The position numbers were made by a program, and so were the translations under genes. Shown here piece by piece: positions 45,919 through 54,562 of a stretch of DNA of 64,000 nt. Within the stretch, counting starts at the first letter, position 1, and each line of letters opens with the position of its first letter. Source of the DNA: CAVXTF01 sp963701375 (GTDB lineage Bacteria; Actinomycetota; Acidimicrobiia; Acidimicrobiales; CAVXTF01); the NCBI GenBank assembly GCA_963701375.1, contig CAVOZT010000005.1, positions 248,001-312,000 on the forward strand. The letters run 5' to 3'. The notes beneath the pieces are model-generated. The model was not told the DNA's origin. It saw nothing but the letters and a program-made list of their open reading frames with translations, and searched no databases.

Positions 45919-47042
45919 TGTCGCTCTCTTGACGTAGCAGATTCAAAGAGTCAATCCGCCAGTCTGCCTGGTTGTCGAGCATCCAAGACATGAGAGCATC
46001 GCCTTCAGCAGGCATGCGTCCGTTACCGGTCAAGCAATCGACAGCGACTTGCGAGACGCTCGCATATCTGATCCCGTTGACGATCCGGGTCCGGTCCCAT
46101 ACGACCTCATCATATGGCCGCAAGAAAATCACATTCGTTCCCTCGTCAGATGGCAGTAAGCGCGATTCGATGCCAGCACTCTCGAGATCAGAGCTGTATG
46201 CGACAAGCAATGCGGGAGCAGCGACGGCTGCGAACTTGACAGCCGCAAATGATCCCGTAACGGCATAGCGGTTGTTCGCGGCCGACAGCTGCGAGAGAAG
46301 CTGTGCCGCTCCCTTCGGTGCTACAAAGCGAAACGCCGTATTGGTTTTGAACAGGTCATAAGACTCTGCCCAGCGTTGCAGAAGTCCCTTGATGTCGACT
46401 CGTTCAACACGCCCGCGTTTGGAACGGTCGACAAGTGCCTCATCATCAAGCGTCTCAAGGAGTTTGGAGACGTATCCAGGATTGAGTTTTGTAACTGTCG
46501 CTATTTCTCGAACTCCGTACGGTGGCGTGACATCGAGCAACAGACGCACCAGTCGTGCCGCTCTTGGGCCTCGGAGCCTTGATGGAGAACGCGGGGGCGG
46601 TGACGGATCGCGAGGCACCACTCGATTGGATAAAGAGTGTGGGGTAATCAAGTTTGACAAGCGCATTGCCGGTGAGGTCGATGTAGTTGATGCTGTCCTT
46701 AGTGAGCAATTCCCTTGTACGTGGGCTTAGCCACGGAGCGACTACGAGTAGCGGCACGTTTCCTGCGAGGGTGCGTAGTACACGGGAGACTCCGGGAAGG
46801 ATGCGCTCGACGTCCCTTGGGGTAAAGGTTCGCTTCGCTTCAACGGCCAGGGTCACTTGGATGCCCTGGATGCCTTGGATGTCGATGGCGCCATCGACCA
46901 GCTGTTGTGGCTCGGCAAAATTGCCGCCCGACACGACCCGGTTTGACTTGGCGACGGTCCAGGAGGCAGGGAGGCGGTCCTGAAGCCAGGCAACGGCAGC
47001 GTCCGTGAGGTCGGTTTCCTGTAGCAGACTGTTTGCTGTCAT
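45911..47042 (-). pseudogene. AbiEi-like antitoxin/regulator with N-terminal nuclease-like region (one frame change)
   Basis: Two frames join near 46580-46590 (dropping one G from GG) to give about 377 residues. The N-terminal part has strands and an E-x-K in VTLAVEAKRTFTPRDVERIL. The middle is a winged helix, YGVREIATVTKLNPGYVSKLLE, and the C-terminal part (NRYAVTGSFAAVKFAAVAAP, LRPYDEVVWDRT) fits AbiEi-type antitoxin C-terminal domains. It overlaps the AbiEii-like gene, indicating a type IV toxin-antitoxin (AbiE) module. Repeated sites upstream suit autoregulation. Confidence 0.7.
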
Positions 47043-47060
47043 AACAATTTGGACTATAGC

Positions 47061-47129
47061 GGGAAATGTTTGCCGATTCGACCATGTTTGCGAGGACAGG
47101 AAACATAGGAAGATCAGGAAACATTGCCA
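47061..47129. promoter_or_regulatory. Repeated ATGTTT/AAACAT operator sites
   Basis: GGGAAATGTTTGCC (47061-47074), CATGTTTGCG (47083-47092), GGAAACAT (47099-47106) and AGGAAACATTGCC (47117-47129) form two direct and two inverted copies. They lie directly upstream of the AbiEi-like gene. AbiEi antitoxins bind inverted repeats in their own promoters, so these are probable autoregulatory operators. Confidence 0.65.
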
Positions 47130-47271
47130 ACTCCCGATGGCCTGCCACTATTCTCCCAGCTCAGGAGGCCCAACTGCCGGGCAGGGTGCCCCTGCCCAAC
47201 GGGATCCCTCGTGTGTGGCGCGGTGGCCGCTGCCCGAACGTGTATTCCTCAGGCTGCGACTCTTTGGAGAC

Positions 47272-47754
47272 TTACTCGGGCTGGCTCTCTGGCCCAGCTG
47301 ACGATAGGAACCGCTCCAGCGCAGCCCTAGGGACGAGGATCCTTCGGCCGATCCGGATGGCTGGGATCTCCCCCCGCCTCACAGCCTCGTATGCACCTGC
47401 CCGACTGATTCCAAGGGAAGCAGCTGCCTCTTCAACGGTGAGTGTGAGTCTGTCGATTCCTTCGGAAATCGCCCCGGAAGCAATGCGATTAGAACCTGGC
47501 GTTGGCGCTTGTGCGATAAGAGCGTCCGCAAGGACGGCCTCGTTCGACGCCCAGTAAGAGGGGTTCGAGACTAAGGCAACCTCCGGTGCCCCGACCGTCG
47601 ACGCGCTGCCCGGATCATTGACGACTTTGAGGCCAGTGGGCTGACGACTGGTAGTCGCAAGCAACAAAGCGAGTTGTTGGACTCGCCCGTTCCAAGCGCT
47701 TGGGTTGACGATTGTTGCAACGTCCTCTGGCAGGTCCGAGTCGTCTTCGTGCAT
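47272..47754 (-). CDS. xis: Excisionase/HTH protein of the tRNA-Arg element
   Basis: A 160-residue protein. The C-terminal half carries an excisionase-type winged helix: LTVEEAAASLGISRAGAYEA, then RRGEIPAIRIGRRILVPRAA. The N-terminal half (PSAWNGRVQQLALLLATTSR) is unassigned. It lies just inside attR and reads away from it; in the excised circle it and the integrase would flank attP divergently, the usual int/xis arrangement. It probably directs excision and may regulate int. Fragments of related genes lie at 41311-41493 and 44993-45026. Confidence 0.8.
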   Translation of the reverse strand: MHEDDSDLPEDVATIVNPSAWNGRVQQLALLLATTSRQPTGLKVVNDPGSASTVGAPEVALVSNPSYWASNEAVLADALIAQAPTPGSNRIASGAISEGIDRLTLTVEEAAASLGISRAGAYEAVRRGEIPAIRIGRRILVPRAALERFLSSAGPESQPE

Positions 47755-47825
47755 TGTTGAGAACGCTACTTATGATGCGAGCAGTCGGCCGGTGTCGGGC
47801 GGCTCGCTCTGGGGTGGACCCTCTT

Positions 47826-47860
47826 TGGCAATCTCTTTGGCAATCTAATGGGATTGCCAA
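47826..47860. promoter_or_regulatory. Arm-type integrase binding sites, right end
   Basis: TGGCAATCT occurs at 47826-47834 and 47838-47846 (12-bp spacing), followed by an inverted copy, GATTGCCAA, at 47852-47860. The same nonamer pair flanks attL. This fits arm-type sites on both sides of attP. Confidence 0.65.
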
Positions 47861-47951
47861 GGCATCAGTCGTTATCACAGCCCATCATGGATAGTGCACC
47901 TGAGCTGGGCAAATGTTACGGCCCGTCAGCAGCTAGACGAGCCGGACGTAA

Positions 47952-47995
47952 TACGGATCAGAAGGTTGGGGGTTCGAGTCCCTCCAAGCGCGCTG
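47952..47995 (+). repeat. attR: right attachment site of the 39.9-kb element
   Basis: An exact 44-bp copy of 8014-8057, comprising the 3' part of tRNA-Arg(ACG) without its 5' half. It cannot encode a tRNA. It marks the right end of the element; excision between the two copies would release a circle of 39,938 bp. Confidence 0.95.
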
Positions 47996-48083
47996 GGGAA
48001 AATAGCTGGTAGAACGTGCTTTTGCTCACGTCCGATCTGTAGGGATCCACGATTCATCCCTACCTTCAGCCCTATATTGAGCT

Positions 48084-49268
48084 GTGCGCGATTGGCGGTC
48101 CGGTTCAGTTCGTGAGCGCCGCCCGGGCGTGTGGGAGATCCGGATCACGGTAGCCACCGACCCCGTGAACGGTCGGGCGATCCAGCGCTCCTTCACCTTC
48201 CGAGGGGACCGTCCAAGCGCCGTTGTGCAGTGCACCGAGCTGGCCGCCGATTACTCGTCGCGGCGCGTCGCTGCACAGGGAGCGCCCTTCCTCACCGTGA
48301 TCGAGGTGCTGGACGGTTGGCTCTCATCTGATCATGACTGGCGGCCGTCGACTTGGTCGAGTTACCGGTCCAACGTTCGTGCGTTGCAGTCCGATCCCAT
48401 CGGAGAACTACGAGTGGCGCGTCTTGACCCGGCGATCATGCGGGCACAGATGGGCGAATGGCGAGCTGCGGGAGCGACGCCGTCGGTGATGTCCGGACGG
48501 TTCCGGACCCTGAGGGCGGCTTTGAGCTGGGCCTACGAGAATCGGATAATCGACCGAAACCCGATCGACGGCATGAAGGGCCCTCCCCGCCCTCAACCCC
48601 GCCTTCACGCAACTGGCGTCGAGGTCCTTCGGTTGCTTCGCCACGCCGAGCAAGTACTGGAGAAGGTCCAGGTGGGTTCAACCCGATCGGCCGGAGAGCT
48701 GAGGCACCTCGAGCGGTCCGAGCAGATGCTGCTTCTTATTCGCCTGGCCGCTGACAGCGGAGCCCGCAGGGGCGAACTTGCCGCTCTTAAGATCAAGGAT
48801 CTCGAGGGCCGAGTGCTCCACATCGTCCGAGCGGTGTCGATGGAGCACGTAGGTCCCACCAAGACTGGGCGCACGCGGCGCCTCACGCTAGGCGCCACGA
48901 CCGCCTCGCTATGGCATGACCTCGTGGCCACCTGGGAGTCGCGCCTCACCGACGGCCAAGTCTTGGGTGACTGGCTGTTCGCCGCAGATACCGCCCACCG
49001 ACAGCGCCTGACCACGTCGCATCTGGCACATCTCTTTAGCCGGACGCGAGTCGACGCCCGAGTACCAGGCGTGACGCTTCACCGCTTGCGACACAGCGTC
49101 GCCACATTCCTCGTCGAACGAGGTGAAATCCTGAAAGCGCAACAACGACTCGGGCACAAGGACCCGTCCACCACGCTTCGGAATTACGCCCATGCAATGC
49201 CTCTACAAGACGAAGATATCGCCGACGCGCTCGACGCAGCCCTCGGCGCGGCCGAAAGTGAATTGTAG
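48084..49268 (+). CDS. Tyrosine recombinase (third integrase), beside attR
   Basis: A 394-residue recombinase from a GTG. Its N-terminal arm-binding region is VRERRPGVWEIRITVATDPV, the core-binding domain follows, and the catalytic domain shows ADSGARRGELAALKIKDLEG (first Arg), VTLHRLRHSVATFLVERG (H-x-x-R), RLGHKDPSTTLRNYAH (His and nucleophile Tyr). It is only 88 bases from attR and reads away from it, as an integrase would in a second element inserted at the same tRNA locus. No further copy of the 44-bp site was seen downstream, so that element may be a remnant or extend beyond the window. Confidence 0.9.
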   Translation: MRDWRSGSVRERRPGVWEIRITVATDPVNGRAIQRSFTFRGDRPSAVVQCTELAADYSSRRVAAQGAPFLTVIEVLDGWLSSDHDWRPSTWSSYRSNVRALQSDPIGELRVARLDPAIMRAQMGEWRAAGATPSVMSGRFRTLRAALSWAYENRIIDRNPIDGMKGPPRPQPRLHATGVEVLRLLRHAEQVLEKVQVGSTRSAGELRHLERSEQMLLLIRLAADSGARRGELAALKIKDLEGRVLHIVRAVSMEHVGPTKTGRTRRLTLGATTASLWHDLVATWESRLTDGQVLGDWLFAADTAHRQRLTTSHLAHLFSRTRVDARVPGVTLHRLRHSVATFLVERGEILKAQQRLGHKDPSTTLRNYAHAMPLQDEDIADALDAALGAAESEL

Positions 49269-49287
49269 AAATGTGATCGGATAGCGA

Positions 49288-49640
49288 TAGCGGTGAACAG
49301 GAAGTCGACCGACTGGCTTTCGCGGAGGCCGAGCTGTTGGCCGTGCGCGAGGAGAACGTCAGGCTGCGCGGACTCCTCGGACTCGACGAGCGAGTAGCCG
49401 GCCGGCCCGTGCAGCCGTGGAGGCCGACATTGTTCGACAGCATCGATGCGGCGGCTTCGAACACTCTGAGTGTCAACCAAACACTCCGACGCGAAAGACA
49501 AGGTCGCCCTGTTCCGTTCCCTGTTCCGTGGCCGCGACGATGTCCACACACGCCGGTGGAACAACGAGAGGAACGGCAAATCCGGGTGGAGTCCCGCCGT
49601 TCGGCGCGGTTGGGTTAACGCTCGGCAACCTGATCGGGGG
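49288..49640 (+). pseudogene. Truncated TOTE-type gene (primase-helicase N-terminus)
   Basis: In two frames the sequence encodes AELLAVREENVRLRGLLGL (a coiled-coil start) and then KVALFRSLFRGRDDVHTRRW followed by NGKSGWSPAV, the N-terminal signature of TOTE conflict-system primase/helicase proteins. One frame change lies between them and the homology ends at about 49635. Only about 110 of more than 900 expected residues remain. It is a relic. Confidence 0.6.
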
Positions 49641-49688
49641 TGCTCGATAGGACTTCTACGTCCGGGGTTCGAGTCCTATCTCCTCCCG
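49639..49688 (+). repeat. tRNA-3'-end-like sequence, imperfectly repeated at 62777
   Basis: GGTGCTCGATAGGACTTC (49639-49656) recurs exactly at 62777-62794, and the next 30 bases, which contain GGGGTTCGAGTCC and CTCCTCC, remain similar with several mismatches. The layout resembles the T arm and acceptor end of a tRNA-Ser. The homology of the preceding TOTE fragment stops at this point. A relic attachment site or repeat is possible. Confidence 0.5.
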
Positions 49689-50018
49689 CCTGAATCGGAA
49701 CCTCGGGACGAGAAGTTGCCTGGGAACCGCCATCCAGTTCACCTCCTGCTCGGTGATCAGACGCCAAGACCATCTCTGGGGTACTCCGGAGCATCCAGAA
49801 GCAGGAGTACGTCCTCCCAGCCAACAGCGTGAATTCGTATGGGATCCGGACAAAGCCGTCGTTCGGCTCTTCGATAGCCTCATGCGAGGGTATCTATCCC
49901 ATCGGACGGCGGCTGCTTCGCATCTTGAAGGCCCTGGCGTTGCGCTTCTTCGCCGCTTCGATTATGTGGCCGTAAAGGGTGTCGACTGTGGTCTCGTCGG
50001 TGGGAGCGGCTGGTGGAG
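49689..50018. other. Intergenic stretch, nothing recognised
   Basis: About 330 bases between the tRNA-like repeat and the 3' end of the GGDEF-EAL gene. No gene, RNA or notable repeat seen. Confidence 0.4.
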
Positions 50019-52415
50019 TCAGCCGGTTCGCTGGGCTGATTTGCGCTCAGCCACCTCGGGCTCCAGGCCGTGTTGGTAGGACGCCTGGTTGAGAAATGCG
50101 TCGAGGCGCTCCGTCGGGAGTGGAAAGGAGATGTGATATCCCTGAGCCACATCAGCTCCAAGTCTCTGGAGCGTGGGCAGTGTCCTTGCAAGCTCAACGC
50201 CTTCCACGACGACCACAAGGTCGAGAGCACGAGCAAGCTCCACCGCAGAGCTGATGATGGCTTGCGCACGATCATCGGACTCGAGAGCTAACACGAAGGA
50301 TTTGTCGATTTTCAACTCGTCAATAGGTAGTTCGAGCAATTGCGACATCGACGAATAGCCGACACCAAAATCGTCAATGGAAATTCGGATTCCGTGTGCC
50401 CGTAGTTTCTCGATACTTCGTTTCGACCGTGCTGGATCATCACCGAGACAGGACTCGGTAATCTCCAATGTCATTCGATCGTGAGGAACGTTGTGCTGCG
50501 CGAGAAGCCGATCTATGTGGGCGGGAAGCGTTTCGTTGAACTAGGTCGTAACGAGAGATGTTCACGCTCATCCGAAGATGATGGCCAGCCGCTTCGAGCC
50601 TGGCGGCTTCGACAACCGCAAGTTCCAGGACGGCGCGAGTGAGTTGAGGGATCAATCCCACGCGTTCAGCCAAAGGGATGAAATCCGCCGGATACAGCAT
50701 GCCGCGGGTCGGATGTTCCCAACGAACCAGCGCCTCGACGCCAGATACTTCGGCTGTATGAATGTTCAGGGTTGGTTGATAGTGCAAAGTGAGAGTGCGC
50801 TCGTCGATTGCCGTCCTGAGCTCGTGAATGAGAGCGAGACGTTGGCGGCTGTTTGGGTCGTCTTCGGCGCTGTACCTACAAACCAAACTCTGAGTGCGCT
50901 TGGCTTCGTACATAGCGACATCAGCACAACGAAGCAGTTCGTCATGGGTGGCCCCATGTTGAGGGGAAATTGCGACGCCGATACTGGCTCCCACACGTAC
51001 CGTTATTCCATCAAGAGCGACAGTGGCTGTGAGGCATGTGATGAGCTCGTGCGCGATAGCAACCAGGTCGTCCTCGGTCCCGACTGTCAAGACGCAGGCA
51101 AACTCATCTCCTCCGACGCGAGCAAGCGCACCGAGATCGTTGATGTGACTGGCGAAGCGTTTGGCGATCACGCGGAGAAGCTCGTCGCCGGCGTGATGGC
51201 CAAGAGAGTCGTTGACTTCCTTGAATCCATCGAGATCGATGAGAAGGACGCCGACGTTTAAGGGGTCGCTCAAGGATCGGAACCTCGACTCGACAGCTTC
51301 CTGGAATGCCCGCCGGTTCGGTAGGCCAGTCAGTTCGTCCGTCCGGGCGGCAGCGAAAGTTCTCCGCTGCCTGTCTTAGCTCGCGAAATGTAAGTGTCGT
51401 CCGGACAATCACAACAACAAGTGCCACCATGGCGAAGGTGGGCGCAACCGTAGGGACGTGGTAGAACCGCGAGTAGGCGAGAACGGCAACCGACACCAGC
51501 CCGAAGAAGATTGGTACGAACTCCACTCCCGTGGGCGACTCGATCGGGCCTTTTCGCGACCGTGTGCGGCGATCGTCCGGAATCGCCGCAGCCAGACCCA
51601 TCAGGAAGATGCCGATGACCCAAGAGGCGTCCAGAGGGGTTCCTTGCACATACGTGCCCGCCGCCGACTGATCGAGAAAGACGACATCGCCGATCACGAA
51701 CCACACCACGCCGGCCATCGAGCAGTCCGGTTGTCCAAGTGGGGCGATACCTCTGGGGAGCGAGACCCGCCACCAACAGAACGAGGAGCACAAGGTCGAA
51801 GAGGGGGAATGCCATGCCAGCAGCAACCTGTAACGGCCGACCACTGATCTTCAACACAGGGTCGAACCACAACGCAGCCGCAACGGCCGCTACCGTCAGC
51901 CCGGTGATGGCGCCGTCGAGTCGTACGCTACTAAAGACTCTTCCAAACGCCCGCTGAGTCATTATTGCTACGCAGATGATGAATCCGACATACGACAGTA
52001 GGAAGGGGATGCTGCTGGATGCCGGATTCGGAATCGGATTCAGGTTCTGGTCGTGGAAGAGATAGTCCAGGTTGCCGGCCGCGTTCAGAACGATGCCAGC
52101 GGCCAGAGCTATCCACGCCAGGCGCAAGGTGGGCTTCCGCCTCACCCTGATCATTACCGGGATAACCGGTAGCAGGGAGGCGGTGTTGTACACCCATCCA
52201 TCCCAGAGAGATGAGTATCCGTCGGCAGGTCGCCTTACCAGGAACGTCGAGGCGGTGTAAGCCACGACGAGGGTCGCGGCCATAATTTGCCAGGGGAGCT
52301 GACCGGGGTCTAGCCGAGTTCGCCAGTGCGCTCCGGAAGCACGCTGAGAGAGCCCCTTGATCAATGGCACGACGTCATCGCGGACCTCGGAGTCAGGTCG
52401 GATGGCCACGCTCAC
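50019..52415 (-). pseudogene. Membrane GGDEF-EAL protein (cyclic-di-GMP), three frame changes
   Basis: Four successive frames assemble into about 800 residues in correct order. An N-terminal membrane sensor of about seven to nine helices (QIMAATLVVAYTASTFLV to FAMVALVVVIVRTT) is followed by a GGDEF domain (NVGVLLIDLDGFKEVNDSLG, ARVGGDEFACVL) and an EAL domain (VSGVEALVRWEHPTRGM, ISIDDFGVGYSSMSQL, ELKIDKSFVLAL). Both catalytic signatures are intact. Frame changes fall near 51745, 51345 and 50535; in each case removing one base restores the protein. It would make and/or degrade cyclic-di-GMP at the membrane. It starts 60 bases from the divergent arginine decarboxylase start. Confidence 0.85.
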
Positions 52416-52474
52416 TAATCGGCGAAGGCAGGCGCTTCCTTAAGAATGCTCTTTGGAGCGCCGAGAATCAGAGA

Positions 52475-53008
52475 GTGCAGATCAGGGTCGGTGCGGCCAC
52501 AGCGACAGGTGCCACGGCGTTGGCTGCGTTCGATCGTGCGCTGCAAAAGGTCGGCGTTCACGACTTGAACCTCATTCCCCTGAGCTCGGTCGTGCCCATT
52601 GGGGCATCGGTCGTGCGGGCGACTTGTGACCCGGCAGAGTTCCGGATGGGGGACCGGTTGTCATGTGTCTTGGCTACAGAGCGCGTGACGGAGCCTGGCA
52701 GCGAAGCGTGGGCAGGTCTGGGATGGGCGCTCAGGACCGAGGGGGGCGGGCTCTTCGTTGAGGCTCATGGCCGCTCAAGGGGCCAAGTCATGTTCGAACT
52801 CAACGCTACGTTGGCCCAACTCACCCTTGATCGGACCAACTGCGAATGGGGCAAGCCAGAGTTCGAGCTGGTGGGCATCGCCTACGAGCACGAGCCGGTG
52901 TGTGCGATGGCAATTGCTGTGTTCGAGACAATGCCGTGGCCTTCGTGCGAAACGGGGAATGGCACGTCCGATGCTGCCGATGCGCCATACGTTCTAAGTG
53001 TGCGATGA
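52475..53008 (+). CDS. Pyruvoyl-dependent arginine decarboxylase-like protein
   Basis: About 177 residues from a GTG at 52475. The N-terminal RVGAATATGATALAAFDRAL and especially DLNLIPLSSVVPIGASVVRA match the PvlArgDC family, where the enzyme self-cleaves before the second Ser of the SS pair to form the pyruvoyl cofactor. The C-terminal part has SRGQVMFELNATLAQL. The family decarboxylates arginine to agmatine for polyamine synthesis. The frame is open upstream to 52364, but that part overlaps the divergent GGDEF-EAL start. Confidence 0.8.
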   Translation: MQIRVGAATATGATALAAFDRALQKVGVHDLNLIPLSSVVPIGASVVRATCDPAEFRMGDRLSCVLATERVTEPGSEAWAGLGWALRTEGGGLFVEAHGRSRGQVMFELNATLAQLTLDRTNCEWGKPEFELVGIAYEHEPVCAMAIAVFETMPWPSCETGNGTSDAADAPYVLSVR

Positions 53009-53139
53009 GTGCCGGTCAGGCTCGCCGTGGTTGACGGGTTGTTCTATACCGTTCATTCGCCGCAGCAAGTATCAACTGCATCTCAACGTCGAACAGCCTT
53101 ACGTTTGCGCTCGGTTGCATAAGTCACCGGGAGAGGTCG

Positions 53140-54103
53140 ATGGTCGAATCGGACAACTCAGGACTATCAGAACTGCCGACATTCCCGACGCTCGCCAAAC
53201 TCGATCTTGGGCATTTGAGCGGAATTCGAAAGTTCACATCGCAATTCGACGACTATTCTGATTTTAACGCTACCAGCCTCTGGTCTTGGTCTTCGTCAAC
53301 GCCACAGGGGTACTCCGTTGCGCGGCTGGGTGACAATCTGATAGTTGAGTTTAGCGATTACCTCTCCGGCGTTAGGTTCATGTCGTTTCTCGGAGTCGAC
53401 AGCGTGGACGATGTAGCGATGACGTTATCGGATCACGCGCGATGCGCCGATCTCCAACGTGGGCTCCATCTCATTCCTGCAGTCACGGCTGGCAGGCTCT
53501 CACCAGCTCGATGGCTCATTCAAGACGATCTCGACTCATCTGACTACATCTACGACCTTGCCCAAATGAAAGGTCTTCATGGTGCGCCGTACCGATCGGT
53601 CCGTAGAAGTCTCCACCGGTTCGAGCGGAGATGGTTGCCCAGCACGAAAGTAGAATGGATGGCAGCAGGTGACCTTCCTGGCGTGGTCGACGACGTTCTA
53701 GACCTCTTCGATTCATGGCACGGCCGCGGTTCGCAGGGGGCGGTATCCAGTGCGCCGGAGAGAACGCGCCCTCGCCCAGTTACTCCGAACGGCGCCAGTC
53801 GCGGCTCCGCAACTCTCGGACTGGTCTGCACTGTGCTACGTGGACGGTATCCTCACCGGGGCCTGGCTCGTCGAAGCATCCTCATCGTCGTCATTGTGCG
53901 CCCATTTTCAGAAGGTCGCCAACTCTGAGGCTGGAAGAGATCTTGATACGTGGATCAACATCGAACAGGCGAGACGGGGATCTGCGTATGGCTTTCGCGA
54001 GTTGAATGCTGAGCAGGATCTCGGTGTCAACAATCTGCGCGATGCAAAGCGTCGCCTTCGGCCTGTTCGGATGCTCAAGAAGTACACTGTGACGCCGCGG
54101 TGA
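53140..54103 (+). pseudogene. DUF2156-type GNAT-fold protein, one frame change
   Basis: Two frames join at about 53735 to give roughly 320 residues. The first has FTSQFDDYSDFNATSLWSWS, LIVEFSDYLSG and FMSFLGVDSVDDVA. The second ends with GVNNLRDAKRRLRPVRMLKKY, the GL-x-x-x-K-x-x-(Y/L)-x-P closing motif of DUF2156/phosphatidylglycerol lysyltransferase C-terminal domains. These are aminoacyl- or acyl-transfer GNAT-like domains. No membrane part is present. It follows the arginine decarboxylase on the same strand after 130 bases. Confidence 0.65.
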
Positions 54104-54352
54104 TTGACCAAAGGATCTATCGACCCTGATCGTCGGCCTAAGGCTGCGCTCCCGTTTCATAAAAGAATGATCAGTTCGTCGGCGCGATAAGCAAGTGGGG
54201 CATGCCTCCGGGGTGCCGTTCGGGGCGCATGCAACTCTCGCGAGCACTCATGACGTAGAGCGCTCCAACCTTGGTGAAACCCGCTACCTCGACGCAGCGC
54301 AGCGGCCTCGGCCAACCAGAGGGTTTGCTCTCCGCCGACGTTCCTCCGACAG

Positions 54353-54498
54353 GGGGTTCGAACATAGTCCCATCACTTCCGGCGCCGACCTTGAGGCGAG
54401 CGGCTTGACACACGAAATTGGCCCCAACTCACGTTTTCAGGTTGCAGAACCCCAGGTCAACGGGCCAGGAGGGGTTCGAACATAGTCCCATTACCTCC
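54353..54498 (+). repeat. Pair of 28-bp direct repeats
   Basis: GGGGTTCGAACATAGTCCCA begins both copies, at 54353-54380 and 54471-54498; the full 28 bp differ at two positions. They lie in a 460-base gene-free stretch. GGTTCGAAC recalls a tRNA T arm, so these could be scars of integration, but no integrase is adjacent. Confidence 0.6.
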
Positions 54499-54500
54499 AG

Positions 54501-54541
54501 AACTACATGAGTGTAGTTCGGCTAGAACGAACATTCGTTCG
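54501..54541. promoter_or_regulatory. Two adjacent inverted repeats at the SDR gene's 3' side
   Basis: AACTACA-TGAG-TGTAGTT (54501-54518) is a perfect seven-pair hairpin, and GAACGAA-CA-TTCGTTC (54525-54540) is a perfect palindromic site of TetR-operator style. Both lie just beyond the SDR stop (54563). The first may act as a weak terminator. The second also resembles an SOS box. Confidence 0.45.
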
Positions 54542-54562
54542 CGTTTCTCGGCCGAGGAGCCG

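Noticed and set aside
54528..54541. LexA-like box as promoter of a gene
   Set aside because: It deviates from consensus at one central position and no gene starts downstream: the only following ATG is closed after one codon and the neighbouring SDR runs the other way.
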